DNA of 64,000 nucleotides from Streptomyces griseicoloratus (GCF_014534645.1 NZ_JACVQF010000234.1:1-64000); one strand, 5' to 3'; positions 27,853-39,227 are shown, numbered from the stretch's first letter. The notes: generated by a model not told the origin, from the sequence alone. Translations and numbers: made by a program.

Positions 27853-28188
27853 ATGACTACTCCACCTGACGACCGCTCGTTCCGCCGTGAAATGGCCACC
27901 GCCTACCGCTCCGGCTGGCACTTCATCGACCTGGTCACCGCCATCCCCCACAGTGGTGACTCGCTGATGGTGACCGTGTTCGGTGAGCCGGTCGTCGTCA
28001 CCCGGGACGAGGACGGAGACGTACGGGCGTACCGGTGCCTGCGGCGGCCTCGGGGGGCGCCGCAGCCCGTCCGGTGTGCCATCCGGTACGGAATGATCTT
28101 CGTGAACCTGGACCAGCGTGACCACCGGCTCGTGCAGCCGGGGGCCTCCGACATACAGACCATCTCTGCCACCCCCCGCAGTGCCTGA
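27853..28188 (+). CDS. Clusterless Rieske-domain relative
   Basis: 111 residues. The N-terminal 65 residues match the start of ring-hydroxylating oxygenase alpha subunits: FRREMATAYRSGWHFIDLV, GDSLMVTVFGEPVVVTRDED, GDVRAYR. Where the family has N-x-C-x-H-R-G, here stands C-L-R-R-P-R-G, and the segment with the second C-x-x-H pair is gone: PQPVRCAIRYGMIFVNLD joins directly to the later family motif G-x-I-F-V-N-L-D. The 2Fe-2S ligands are therefore missing and the catalytic iron domain is absent. No ribosome site is visible; translation is probably coupled to the peptide gene. Possibly a peptide-binding or structural partner (inference). Confidence 0.75.
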   Translation: MTTPPDDRSFRREMATAYRSGWHFIDLVTAIPHSGDSLMVTVFGEPVVVTRDEDGDVRAYRCLRRPRGAPQPVRCAIRYGMIFVNLDQRDHRLVQPGASDIQTISATPRSA

Positions 28189-28232
28189 CGCGATTCCCCC
28201 GTCGTAACAGATCGCTCAGGTGCTTCCCCCCG

Positions 28233-28271
28233 CAGCGGCGTCACCGTGACCTGAACACGGTGACGCCGCTG
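28233..28271 (+). terminator. Terminator after the peptide/Rieske-like pair
   Basis: Perfect 16-bp stem (28233-28248 with 28256-28271, 7-base loop), followed by TAGTTTTCT. It ends the peptide operon 45 bp after its last stop. Confidence 0.9.
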
Positions 28272-28378
28272 TAGTTTTCTGGGGACATTTCCGGGTGTCA
28301 GCCTGTTCGTCCCCGCACCCGTCCTGGCCGAAAAGAGCCGTCGTCCGCGATCTCGCCCGTGGAGCCTCCCGGCACTGC

Positions 28379-28399
28379 CTTGAGTGGAATAGACTCAAC
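28379..28399. promoter_or_regulatory. HspR operator (HAIR) upstream of clpB
   Basis: CTTGAGT-N7-ACTCAAC, one arm position away from the HAIR consensus, about 70 bp before the clpB start. It places clpB under HspR together with the dnaK operon. Confidence 0.9.
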
Positions 28400-28469
28400 T
28401 TTGTGCACGTTGTCTGAGTCAGCACTGGGAGACGTGGCCGACAGCCGACGCTAGGAGGAGAACGCGAAC

Positions 28470-31067
<2,598 letters not shown>

Positions 31068-31078
31068 GAGCGGGCGGC

Positions 31079-31108
31079 AGGGCCCGTCCCGGGAACGGGA
31101 GGGGCCCT
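31079..31108. terminator. Bidirectional terminator between clpB and the leftward membrane protein gene
   Basis: Arms AGGGCCC (31079-31085) and GGGCCCT (31102-31108) with further inner pairing TCCCG/CGGGA. It lies 11 bp after the clpB stop and 3 bp past the stop of the converging gene. Confidence 0.75.
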
Positions 31109-31111
31109 TCG

Positions 31112-31633
31112 TCACACGGTGGACGCGGAGAACCGCACGAGCGAGGTGCCGGCGTCCTCGTGGACCACGCTCACGCGGACCGAGTCGGCTCCCACCCCGT
31201 CCGGCAGACCCTGCGAGTAGCCCAGACCCAGACACATATCGGCGTCGGCGTCGGCGCAGGACTCCGTCTCGGGGTCGGGCGCGGCCGGGTAGGTGTGCGC
31301 GAGCCAGTCCAGGACGTCCGCGCGGGGCATCCGGAAGACCGCCCTGTAGTAGAGGTCCTGCCAGCCCTGCCGGGTACAGGCCCCGACCGGCTGCGCGCCG
31401 GGGGGAAGCGCCGCTCCGCCGAAGCGGAGGACGTCCGCGCAGGGGGTCTTCTCCGGCCCGCCGCCGAGCGGGTACTCGGAGTCGTCGAAGACGACGGCCA
31501 CGAAGGCGGCGAGGAACGGCAGCAGGACCAGGGCGGGCAGGGCCAACCACGGCCGCGACCAGCCACCACCGGGTCCGCCCCTCCGCACCCGGCCGTCCTG
31601 CCGGTCCGGTCCTCGCCCCCACTGCGCCCCCAC
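31112..31633 (-). CDS. Membrane-anchored hypothetical protein
   Basis: 173 residues. An Arg/Gly-rich cytoplasmic N-terminus (1-28) is followed by one membrane helix (ALPALVLLPFLAAFVAVVF) and an extracellular domain of about 115 residues with four Cys (TPCADVL, GACTRQG, ESCADADADMCLGLG), likely two disulfides. Convergent with clpB. I do not recognise the family; similar short anchored proteins are common in Streptomyces. The start at 31633 is uncertain. Confidence 0.65.
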   Translation of the reverse strand: MGAQWGRGPDRQDGRVRRGGPGGGWSRPWLALPALVLLPFLAAFVAVVFDDSEYPLGGGPEKTPCADVLRFGGAALPPGAQPVGACTRQGWQDLYYRAVFRMPRADVLDWLAHTYPAAPDPETESCADADADMCLGLGYSQGLPDGVGADSVRVSVVHEDAGTSLVRFSASTV

Positions 31634-31762
31634 TCGGTGCGCCGGCCCGCCACCCGACCGGCCGGATCATGTCAGCCCAAGGCTGACAGGCGCCGTCGGG
31701 GCTTGCCACCCCCCTCCCCGCATGAGGGAGGATGGCCAGATCCGTACGAAGGGAAAAACACG

Positions 31763-32290
31763 GTGAGCATCGACCCGTCCTCGATTCCGAACTTCGGGGG
31801 CCAGCCCGAGCCGCAGCCCCAAGGACCGGCGGGCCCCGTCGTCCCGGATCAGGATCTCGTGAAGCAGCTCCTGGAGCAGATGGAGCTCAAGTACGTCGTC
31901 GACGACGAGGGAGACCTCGCGGCGCCGTGGGAGCAGTTCCGCACGTACTTCATGTTCCGCGGCGAGGGTGACCAGCAGGTCTTCTCGGTGCGGACGTTCT
32001 ACGACCGGCCCCACAAGATCGACGAGAAGCCGCAGCTGCTGGAGTCCGTCGACGACTGGAACCGGCGCACCCTGTGGCCCAAGGTGTACACCCACACCCA
32101 CGACGACGGCACCGTCCGCCTGATCGGCGAGGCCCAGATGCTGATCGGCATGGGTGTCAGCCTGGAGCACTTCGTCTCCTCGACGGTCAGCTGGGTGCGG
32201 GCCGCCATCGAGTTCGACCGGTGGCTCGTGGAGCAGCTCGGCCTGGAGCAGGAGGTCAACGACGCGGAGAAGCCCGAGGACGGCGAGTAG
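31763..32290 (+). CDS. YbjN-domain protein
   Basis: 175 residues from GTG 31763 (GAAGGGAAA upstream). After a Pro/Gln-rich N-terminus of about 28 residues comes a compact YbjN-like alpha/beta domain: LVKQLLEQMELKYVVDDEGD, VDDWNRRTLWPKVYTHTHDD and VSLEHFVSSTVSWVRAAIE. YbjN proteins resemble type III secretion chaperones in fold; their function in actinobacteria is unknown. A conserved core gene in streptomycetes as far as I recall. Confidence 0.85.
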   Translation: MSIDPSSIPNFGGQPEPQPQGPAGPVVPDQDLVKQLLEQMELKYVVDDEGDLAAPWEQFRTYFMFRGEGDQQVFSVRTFYDRPHKIDEKPQLLESVDDWNRRTLWPKVYTHTHDDGTVRLIGEAQMLIGMGVSLEHFVSSTVSWVRAAIEFDRWLVEQLGLEQEVNDAEKPEDGE

Positions 32291-32350
32291 CCGCCGCACG
32301 GCACCACGCCGCTGCGTCGGCGCGTACGACCGGTGCGCGCCGACGTGAGG

Positions 32351-32403
32351 GAGAGCCCGGCCCGGGCGCGGACCGGCACGGTCGCGCCCCGGGGCGGGCT
32401 CTC
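32351..32403. terminator. Bidirectional terminator between convergent genes
   Basis: Outer arms GAGAGCCCG (32351-32359) and CGGGCTCTC (32395-32403), with further GC pairing inside. Between the YbjN-like gene and the converging aminotransferase gene. Confidence 0.75.
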
Positions 32404-32432
32404 GCCGTCTCCGGGGCCCCGCCCGGCGCCGC

Positions 32433-33614
32433 TCAGCCCGCCAGGGCCTTCAGCCGCCGCACCGCCTCCTCCAGCACCGCCGTCCGCTTGCAGAACGCGA
32501 ACCGCACGAAGGGCGCGCCCGCCTCGCGGTGGTCGTAGAAGACCGCGTTGGGGATGGCGACGACCCCGGCGCGTTCCGGCAGGGCGCGGCAGAAGGCGAA
32601 GCCGTCGCCGAAGCCGAGGGGGCGGATGTCGGTGGTGATGAAGTAGGTGCCGGCGGGGCGGTGGACCCCGAAGCCCGCCTCGGTCAGGCCGGCCGCCAGC
32701 AGGTCCCGCTTGGCCCGCATGTCGTCGCGGAAGGCGGTGAAGTACGTCTCCGGCAGCGCCAGGGCCTCGGCGACCGCGTACTGGAACGGCCCGGACGCCA
32801 CGTAGGTCAGGTACTGCTTGGCCGAGCGGACCGCCGTGACCAGGGCCGGGGCGGCGGTGACCCAGCCGACCTTCCAGCCCGTGAACGAGAACGTCTTGCC
32901 GGCCGAGCCGATGGTCACCGTACGCTCCCGCATCCCGGGGAAGGTCGCGATGGGCACGTGCTCGGCGTCGTCGAACACCAGGTGCTCGTAGACCTCGTCC
33001 GTCACCACCAGCAGGTCCCGTTCCACCGCCAGCTCGGCGATCGCCGCCAGCTCCTCGCGGGTCAGCACGGTGCCCGTCGGGTTGTGCGGGGTGTTGAGCA
33101 GCAGCAGGCGGGTGCGGTCGGTGACCGCGTCGCGCAGCTCGTCGAGGTCCAGGCGGAAGGCGCCCTCGTGCGGGCGCAGGGTCACCGGCACCCGCCTGCC
33201 GCCCGCCATGGCGATGCAGGCCGCGTACGAGTCGTAGTACGGCTCCAGGGCGACGACCTCGTCGCCGGGCTCCAGCAGGCCGAGGAGGGCGGCCGCGATG
33301 GCCTCGGTGGCGCCGGCCGTGACCAGGACCTCCGTGTCCGGGTCGTAGGACAGCCCGTAACGGCGCTGCTGGTGGGCGGCGACGGCGGCGCGCAGCTCGG
33401 GGACGCCCGGGCCCGGCGGGTACTGGTTGCCGCGCCCGTCGCGCAGGGCCCGCACGGCGGCCTCCCTGATCTCCTCGGGGCCGTCCGTGTCGGGGAAGCC
33501 CTGGCCCAGGTTGATCGCCCCGGTCCGCACGGCCAGCGCGGACATCTCGGCGAAGATCGTCGTCCCGAACTCGGCGAGGCGGCGGTTGAGGAAGGGGCGC
33601 GCGGTGGAGGTCAT
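32433..33614 (-). CDS. PLP-dependent aminotransferase, class I/II
   Basis: 393 residues from ATG 33614 (AGGA 8 bp upstream; an ATG at 33623 is less well placed). Fold-type I features: GQGFPDTDGPEEI, the LLNTPHNPTGTVLT motif, the VVTDEVYEHLVF aspartate-tyrosine pair and the PLP lysine in GSAGKTFSFTGWKVGW. This pattern is that of the kynurenine aminotransferase/DapC/YbdL group, so methionine, kynurenine or N-succinyl-diaminopimelate are possible substrates. It is near a kynurenine-pathway cluster (41870-44947) but not in the same operon. Substrate not determinable from sequence alone. Confidence 0.9.
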   Translation of the reverse strand: MTSTARPFLNRRLAEFGTTIFAEMSALAVRTGAINLGQGFPDTDGPEEIREAAVRALRDGRGNQYPPGPGVPELRAAVAAHQQRRYGLSYDPDTEVLVTAGATEAIAAALLGLLEPGDEVVALEPYYDSYAACIAMAGGRRVPVTLRPHEGAFRLDLDELRDAVTDRTRLLLLNTPHNPTGTVLTREELAAIAELAVERDLLVVTDEVYEHLVFDDAEHVPIATFPGMRERTVTIGSAGKTFSFTGWKVGWVTAAPALVTAVRSAKQYLTYVASGPFQYAVAEALALPETYFTAFRDDMRAKRDLLAAGLTEAGFGVHRPAGTYFITTDIRPLGFGDGFAFCRALPERAGVVAIPNAVFYDHREAGAPFVRFAFCKRTAVLEEAVRRLKALAG

Positions 33615-33775
33615 GCCGGCCATCCTGCGCCGAAGCTCTGGACTTCCTCAACTCTGCTTTGGGCGCCGGCGGCCGGGGGCATCTCCCGGTCACGCAACGA
33701 GTGAGGCGCCCAACGGGGGGTCGCTTCGGGGGACTTCCGGGTGGATGCCCGGGGGAACGGAAGGAGGGTGACGCC

Positions 33776-34063
33776 ATGGTCGCCGGCATCATCCTGATGG
33801 TCGTCTTCGTACTGGTGATCGCCGCGATCGTGGCCGCCGCGCGCAGCACCGCGCACGCACCCCGGCCCCGGCCGCGCCGCCGGACCTCGCGGTCGTACGG
33901 CGGCGGTGGCGGTGACGGCGGGAGCAGCAGCTGGTGGGCCGGCGGTGGCTCGACCTCCGGCGGGAACCACGGGGGCCACTCCTGCGGTGGCGGGTCGTCC
34001 TGCGGAGGCGGCTCGTCCTGCGGGGGCGGGGGAGGGGGCGGCGGATGCGGTGGAGGCAGCTGA
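33776..34063 (+). CDS. Small membrane protein with Gly/Cys-rich tail
   Basis: 95 residues from ATG 33776 with GGAAGGAGG upstream. One N-terminal membrane helix (IILMVVFVLVIAAIVAA), a basic linker, then a Gly/Ser-rich tail containing HSCGGGSSCGGGSSCGGG and a final Cys. The signature recalls bacteriocin-like Gly/Cys tails and also the metal-handling YtfP/Gly-rich proteins. There is no processing gene next to it. Function unknown. Confidence 0.65.
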   Translation: MVAGIILMVVFVLVIAAIVAAARSTAHAPRPRPRRRTSRSYGGGGGDGGSSSWWAGGGSTSGGNHGGHSCGGGSSCGGGSSCGGGGGGGGCGGGS

Positions 34064-34456
34064 CACGGGGCAGCTGAGCTCCGCCCAGGGGGAACCGCAT
34101 CCGTCACAGGGCCCGCACCTGGGTCCGGGCCCTGTGCGCCCCCGCGCCGAGCGCCCGCCGGGAGACACACCCGGCGGGCGCTTCCGCGCTCCGGCGCACG
34201 CCGGTCGGGCGGGGGCGTGCGCCATGGTTGAACAGTTGAGCTGTGGAGCCCTCTGAGGGATGGAAACGCCACGAAGTTGGGTAAAAACGCTGTGGCGGGA
34301 CCACCGTTCATGATTCCCTCTCAGTCATCAACGCAGCCCCTCGGGCGCCCTGTTGAACCCCTCCCCGACCGGCTGACCGGGCCGCATTTCCCGAACGGGA
34401 CCGGGGTGCGCAGGCCCCACACCCTCTTCTCCTTTGTGTGCTTGCGGAGCCGATCC
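34064..34456. other. Intergenic region
   Basis: No frame here looks coding. It contains a GCGGGCG-rich hairpin around 34125-34180 that can terminate the Gly/Cys gene, an A/T-richer patch (34220-34320) suitable for the promoter of the following gene, and an inverted GGGGCGT-type segment near 34205-34220. Nothing else was seen. Confidence 0.45.
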
Positions 34457-34993
34457 ATGCTCACGACCCTGAACACCGCCTACACCGACACGAGCGCCGC
34501 CGACCTGGCCTGGGCACTGGGGCGTGAACCGCTGCCCGCGCTGGCCACCCTCGACGTCGAACTGACGGACGCCAAGCTCCAGTTGAGACTGCTCGGGGCG
34601 TCCCACCAGGTACTCCTGGAGGAGGAGCGGGGGAACTGCTCGGAGACGGTGGCGTGCATTCCGGGCAGCAGCACCCCGCTCCCGCTGGGCGTCGCCAAGC
34701 GGGTGGGCGACTGGGAGTACGAGTTCGCCGCCCGGGTGGAGGTGCTCTCGCCGGGCTCCTTCGCCGGCCGTGCCCAGGAACTGCTGGCCCTGGTCTCCGA
34801 GCACCCGCACGGGCTGGCCGGCGTCTTCCCCGGCAGCCCGCACGCCTTCACCGCGCTGCTGGCCCAGCGCCACGAGGGGCAGGTGCACTGGCGGACCTGG
34901 CACGCCTACCCGCAGGACGGCCAGTTGGTGGCGACCAGGACCCGGGTGGGCGCCCGGGTGCCGACGCCGCAGCTCAGCCCGGCCGGGGTGTGA
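34457..34993 (+). CDS. DUF2617 family protein
   Basis: 178 residues from ATG 34457. Soluble alpha/beta protein without membrane segment: LNTAYTDTSAADLAWALG, GVAKRVGDWEYEFAARVE, and VSEHPHGLAGVFPGSPHAFT, with a TWHAYPQDGQLVATRT end. I recognise the DUF2617 pattern of actinobacteria; no function is known. It precedes the membrane polyamine-synthase-like gene by 88 bp. Confidence 0.8.
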   Translation: MLTTLNTAYTDTSAADLAWALGREPLPALATLDVELTDAKLQLRLLGASHQVLLEEERGNCSETVACIPGSSTPLPLGVAKRVGDWEYEFAARVEVLSPGSFAGRAQELLALVSEHPHGLAGVFPGSPHAFTALLAQRHEGQVHWRTWHAYPQDGQLVATRTRVGARVPTPQLSPAGV

Positions 34994-35081
34994 ACGGGAT
35001 AAACCTGCGGTGCCCATCTGAACGACAGATTCACACGCGTGGGTGACGAGCCGTGCCCGAGGAGTGACGTAACGTCACAGC

Positions 35082-36749
35082 GTGATCGAACCGCACGCGC
35101 CCGCCCCGCCCGGCTCCCCGCCGCCCTGGGGCGGCCCCGGCGGCCCCCTCGGCCCCGGCGCGGGCGCCCCCGCGCCCCTGCCGGTCCGGCCCGGCACCGG
35201 GCGGTTCCTGGTCCTCGCGGGAGTCTTCGTCTGCGCGGCCTGCGGGCTCGTGTACGAACTGGAACTCGTCGCGCTCGCCTCGTACCTGATCGGGGACTCG
35301 GTCACCCAGGCGTCCGTCGTGCTGTCCGTCATGGTCTTCGCCATGGGCGTCGGCTCGCTCGCCGCCAAGCGGCTGCGCCGGTTCGCGGCGGCCGGCTTCG
35401 GCGCGGTGGAGGCCGTGCTCGCCCTCGTCGGCGGCTCCAGCGCCATGGTGCTGTACGCCGTCTTCGCCTGGACCGGTGACTGGGGCGGCCTGTGGGCCGA
35501 CGGCCCCCGTTTCCTGCTGGTCGCCTTCTCCCTCGCCATCGGCCTGCTGATCGGCGCCGAGGTCCCGCTGCTGATGGAGCTGATCCAGCGCATCCGCCGC
35601 CAGGACGCGGGCGGTGCCGTGGCCGACCTGTTCGCCGCGGACTACGTCGGCGCGCTCGTCGGCGGCCTGGCCTTTCCCTTCGTGCTGCTGCCCTTCCTCG
35701 GCCAGCTGACCGGCGCGCTGCTCACCGGCACCGTCAACGCGGTCGTCGGCGCCGCCCTCGTGCTCGGCCTGTTCCGGCGGGACCTGAGCCGCCGCGCCCG
35801 GTGGCTGCTGCTGTCCGCCAACGCCGTCGTCCTCGCCGTCCTCGCCACGGCGACCGTCCTCGCCGACGACTTCGAACGGGCCGCCCGGCACGCCGTGTAC
35901 GGCCAGGACGTCCGCGTGGCCGTCCAGACCGACGTGCAGGAGGTCGTCCTCACCGGCGACACCGACGGCCGGCCGCTCGGCCTGTTCCTGGACGGACGGC
36001 TGCGGGTCGGCGCCGGCGACGAGCGCCGCTACCACGAGGCGCTGGTCCACCCCGCCATGACCGGACGGCACGCGCGCGTGCTGATCCTCGGCGGCGGGGA
36101 CGGCCTCGCCGCCCGGGAGGTGCTGCGCCACCCGGGCGTACGGCGGGTCGACATCGTCGAGTTCGACCCCGGCCTCGCCCGGCTGGCCCGGCACGACCCG
36201 GGCCTGTCCGAGCTGAACGACCACGCCTACGGCGACCCCCGCGTCCGCCTCACGCCGGCGGACGCCTTCGCGCGGCTGCGTACGACGCCCCCCGCGTCGT
36301 ACGACGTGGTGATCTCGGACCTGCCCGATCCGGGCATCACGGCGAGCACGAAGCTGTACTCGCAGGAGTTCTACGGCCTCGCCCGGCGCGTGCTCGCGCC
36401 CGGCGGCCGCCTCGTCGTGCACGCCGGGCCGGTGTCCTCCCGGCCCCGGGCCTTCTGGACGGTGGAGTCGACGCTCCGCGCCGCCGGACTGCGCACCGCC
36501 GCCTACCGCGTCCGCGCCGGGACCGACGGCTTCACGGCGGGGCCCGACCGCGCCGCGGGCCCGTCCCACGCGCCCCGCGACTGGGGTTTCGTCCTGGCCG
36601 CCCGCCGGCCCCCCGCCCTCGCCCTCGACCCGTCCGGCCCCCGCCCGCACACCCTCACCCCGGCGACCCTGCGAGCCGCCGCCCGCTCCGCCACCCACAC
36701 CCACGTCCCCGCCCTGCCCGCGTCGACCCTGCTCCATCCCCGCTACTGA
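35082..36749 (+). CDS. Membrane-fused spermidine-synthase-like protein
   Basis: 555 residues. After a Pro-rich start, about residues 40-265 form seven membrane helices ([36 protein letters not shown]). Residues 280-500 are a spermidine-synthase fold: [37 protein letters not shown] (SAM-type nucleotide loop), the acidic [10 protein letters not shown] and [10 protein letters not shown]. Family members are annotated as polyamine aminopropyltransferases. In actinobacteria their true substrate is unproved. The N-terminal membrane half resembles those of other actinobacterial homologues. Confidence 0.88.
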   Translation: MIEPHAPAPPGSPPPWGGPGGPLGPGAGAPAPLPVRPGTGRFLVLAGVFVCAACGLVYELELVALASYLIGDSVTQASVVLSVMVFAMGVGSLAAKRLRRFAAAGFGAVEAVLALVGGSSAMVLYAVFAWTGDWGGLWADGPRFLLVAFSLAIGLLIGAEVPLLMELIQRIRRQDAGGAVADLFAADYVGALVGGLAFPFVLLPFLGQLTGALLTGTVNAVVGAALVLGLFRRDLSRRARWLLLSANAVVLAVLATATVLADDFERAARHAVYGQDVRVAVQTDVQEVVLTGDTDGRPLGLFLDGRLRVGAGDERRYHEALVHPAMTGRHARVLILGGGDGLAAREVLRHPGVRRVDIVEFDPGLARLARHDPGLSELNDHAYGDPRVRLTPADAFARLRTTPPASYDVVISDLPDPGITASTKLYSQEFYGLARRVLAPGGRLVVHAGPVSSRPRAFWTVESTLRAAGLRTAAYRVRAGTDGFTAGPDRAAGPSHAPRDWGFVLAARRPPALALDPSGPRPHTLTPATLRAAARSATHTHVPALPASTLLHPRY

Positions 36750-36784
36750 ACGCCCCCGGCCCCGGCCCGGCACACGGGCCCCGG

Positions 36785-37460
36785 CGACTTGCCGACGGCG
36801 GGCGTGCGCGGGGTGGCGGTGCGTGGGGTGGGCGTGAGTGGGGCGGGCGTGCGTGGGGCGCGTGCCCGAGGTGGCCGTGCCTGGGGTGGGCGTGCGTGGG
36901 GCGCCGTGCGTGAGGCGGCCGTGCCCCTGGGGTGGCGGTGCGTGGGGGGCGGCGGTGCATGGGGCGAGCGTGTCCGGGGCGGCCGTGTCCGAGGCGGGCG
37001 TGTCCGGGGCGGCCGTGTCCGAGGCGGGCGTGTCCGAGGCGGGCGCGCCTGAGGTGGCCGTGTCCGAGGCGGGGCGTGCCTGGGGCGAGCGTGGCCGAGG
37101 TGGCTGGGCCTGGGCGAGCGTGCCTGGAGCGCGCGTGCCCGGGGGACGTGTCCGAGGTGGCTGTGCCCGGGGCGGCCGTTTCCGAGGCGGCCGAGGCTGA
37201 GGTGTCCGATGTGGCTGGGCCTGGGCGAGCGGGCCTGGAGCGCGCGTGCCCGGGGGACGTGTCCGAGGTGGCCGTGCGCGGGCTGGCTGTGTCCGCGGCG
37301 AGCGTGCCCGACGCGAACGTGCCTGAGGCGGCCGTTTCCGAGGCGGGCGTGTCCGAGGCGACCGTGTCCGAGGCGGGCGTGCCTGAGGTGGTCGTGCCCG
37401 AGGTGGTTGTGTCCGAGGCGGGTGTTCCCAGATGTGGCCGTGTCCGAGGCGGCCGGGCGA
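36785..37460. repeat. GC-rich 15-bp minisatellite (about 670 bp)
   Basis: Degenerate tandem repeat with a 15-bp unit, typified by GTGTCCGAGGCGGGC and GTGTCCGGGGCGGCC, best preserved at 36970-37080 and 37320-37430. A higher-order copy of about 60 bp (GCCTGGAGCGCGCGTGCCCG core) occurs at about 37118 and again at about 37228. All six frames stay open because the unit length is a multiple of three, so large ORFs here are artefacts. It lies between two rightward genes and probably separates their transcripts. Confidence 0.85.
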
Positions 37461-37525
37461 CCCGGGTGGGTCGGAATGGCCGTTGGCCGGTGCTGGGCAG
37501 TGCCGGAACGGTATGGTGGCGTGAC

Positions 37526-38401
37526 ATGGAGCATGAGGTGTTCGTTCCGGTTCCGGCCGAGCGGCTCAAGGACGTGCTGGCCGACCCCGTCCGGGTCGCC
37601 CGCGCGGTCCCGGGGCTCCAGCAGGACGCGGGTGCCGAGCCCGTCGCCGGCCGGCTGAAGGTCCGTATCGGCAGCCACTCCATCACCTACCGGGGTGCCC
37701 TGCGCCTGTCCGCCCGGGACGACGGCACGTACGCCGTCGAGGGCGACGCCACCGAGGCCCGCGGCAACGGCACGGTCCGGCTCGAACTGACGCTGCGACT
37801 CGCCGGCGCCGAAGGCGGCTCCACCCTCATCTTCGCGGGTACGGCCAGGGCGGACGGCCGCGTCACCGAGCTGCCGGCGGACACGGTGGAGTCGGCCACG
37901 ACCCGCCTGCTGAACCGGTTCGCCGAGAACCTGGGCACCGCGGCCGAGGAACACGCGCCGACCGCCGAGTCCCTGGCCACCGAGGACTTCGAGCCCGCGG
38001 CCGCGGGCGACTTCGACGCGGGCCCGGACGCCGACGACGCCCCCGTACCACCCGCGCCGCCCGCGCCCCCCGCCCCGCCCGAGCCCGCCGCCGACGAACC
38101 CCCCGGGCGCGCCTCCGTCTTCGACACCGAGATCCCTCCGTCCTCCCTCGACCCCTCCGCCGACGAGGCGGACCTCGCCGGCACCGCGCAGCCCCCCGCC
38201 GAGGCGGCGCACGCCCGGCGGACGATGATCGGGCGCAGCGCCGAGGAGGTGGACCACGCCCCGCCGCGCGGCCGGTACGCCCCGGTCCCCGCGCCCCAGG
38301 CGAACGCGTCGGGCACGCCCCTGCGCTGGGCGGCACCCGCCGCGGCGCTGGCCGTGGCGTCGGCGATCGTGGTGGGCCGTGCGCTGCGACGGCGCCGCTG
38401 A
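37526..38401 (+). CDS. CoxG/SRPBCC-domain protein with C-terminal membrane anchor
   Basis: 291 residues from ATG 37526. The N-terminal 150 residues are a carbon-monoxide-dehydrogenase-subunit-G-like START fold (EHEVFVPVPAERLKDVLADP, ITYRGALRLSARDDG, LLNRFAENLG). A Pro/Asp-rich linker of about 90 residues (PPAPPAPPAPPEPAAD) follows, then one C-terminal membrane segment (LRWAAPAAALAVASAIVVG) and RRRR. No coxL/M/S genes are near. Lipid or quinone binding is the family's general trait. Confidence 0.85.
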   Translation: MEHEVFVPVPAERLKDVLADPVRVARAVPGLQQDAGAEPVAGRLKVRIGSHSITYRGALRLSARDDGTYAVEGDATEARGNGTVRLELTLRLAGAEGGSTLIFAGTARADGRVTELPADTVESATTRLLNRFAENLGTAAEEHAPTAESLATEDFEPAAAGDFDAGPDADDAPVPPAPPAPPAPPEPAADEPPGRASVFDTEIPPSSLDPSADEADLAGTAQPPAEAAHARRTMIGRSAEEVDHAPPRGRYAPVPAPQANASGTPLRWAAPAAALAVASAIVVGRALRRRR

Positions 38402-38438
38402 CCCCGGTACGCCCTTGATCGCCCAGTAGGGTCGTGCC

Positions 38439-39227
38439 GTGAGCAACAAGGAGATCACGCTGACCGCGGGCGACGCGGAGGTGACCGTGCAGCCGGGCAA
38501 CGGCGGCCGGATCGGAGGACTGCGCATCGGCGGCACCGAGCTGCTGCGCCAGGGCGAGCGCTACGGCAGCTTCCCGATGGTGCCGTGGTGCGGGCGGATC
38601 CGCGACGGCCGGTTCCGGGACGGGGCGACCGTCCACCAGATGCCGCTCAACGCCGGCCCGAACGCCATCCACGGCACCGCCCGCGACGGCGCCTGGAGCA
38701 CCGCACGCGCCACCACCGACGAGGCGGTGATCACGTACGACCTGGTCGACCCGTGGCCGTACTCCGGCCGCATCACCCAGGTGGTCCGCCTCGCCCCGGA
38801 CGCCCTGACGCTCACCATGTCCGTGGAGACGTACGAGTCGTCCTTCCCGGCCCAGATCGGCTGGCACCCGTGGTTCAACCGGACCCTCGACGGCAGCGCC
38901 GTACGCCTCGACTTCTCCCCCGCCTGGCAGGAGGAGCGCGGCGAGGACCACCTGCCCACCGGCAACCGCGTCGAGCCGAGGCCCGGCCCCTGGGACGACT
39001 GCTTCGGCATGCCCGACGGCGTGGACGTCACCCTCACCTGGCCGGAGCGGCTGGAGCTGAAGGTGACCAGCCCGGAGCAGTGGGTCGTGGTCTACGACGA
39101 GCAGGAGGCGGCCGTGTGCGTGGAGCCGCAGACCGGCCCGCCCAACGGGCTCAACACCCTCCCGCGCCTGGTCACGCCCCTGGAGCCGCTGGAGGCGACG
39201 ACCACCTGGAGCTGGCGGCGCCTGTAG
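38439..39227 (+). CDS. Aldose 1-epimerase family protein
   Basis: 262 residues from GTG 38439. Galactose-mutarotase fold: GGRIGGLRIGGTELL, GSFPMVPWCGRIRDGRF, catalytic His in NAIHGTARDGAW, HPWFNRTL, and the carboxylate region VCVEPQTGPPNGLN. It interconverts alpha and beta anomers of free sugars in the cytosol. Followed by pyrE after 20 bp, so probably co-transcribed. Confidence 0.9.
   Translation: MSNKEITLTAGDAEVTVQPGNGGRIGGLRIGGTELLRQGERYGSFPMVPWCGRIRDGRFRDGATVHQMPLNAGPNAIHGTARDGAWSTARATTDEAVITYDLVDPWPYSGRITQVVRLAPDALTLTMSVETYESSFPAQIGWHPWFNRTLDGSAVRLDFSPAWQEERGEDHLPTGNRVEPRPGPWDDCFGMPDGVDVTLTWPERLELKVTSPEQWVVVYDEQEAAVCVEPQTGPPNGLNTLPRLVTPLEPLEATTTWSWRRL

Noticed and set aside
32351-32403. 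Possible small RNA between the YbjN-like and aminotransferase genes
   Set aside because: The stem-loop is explained as a shared terminator of converging genes; no separate promoter is visible.
36785-37460. CRISPR array
   Set aside because: The repeats are directly contiguous with no unique spacers, and no cas genes are nearby.
36743-38536. Possible pentapeptide-repeat protein encoded by the 15-bp array
   Set aside because: The translated units (LGHGR PGHAR, ASDTP) lack the A-(D/N)-L-x-x pattern of pentapeptide-repeat proteins, and all frames are open because the DNA unit is a multiple of three.
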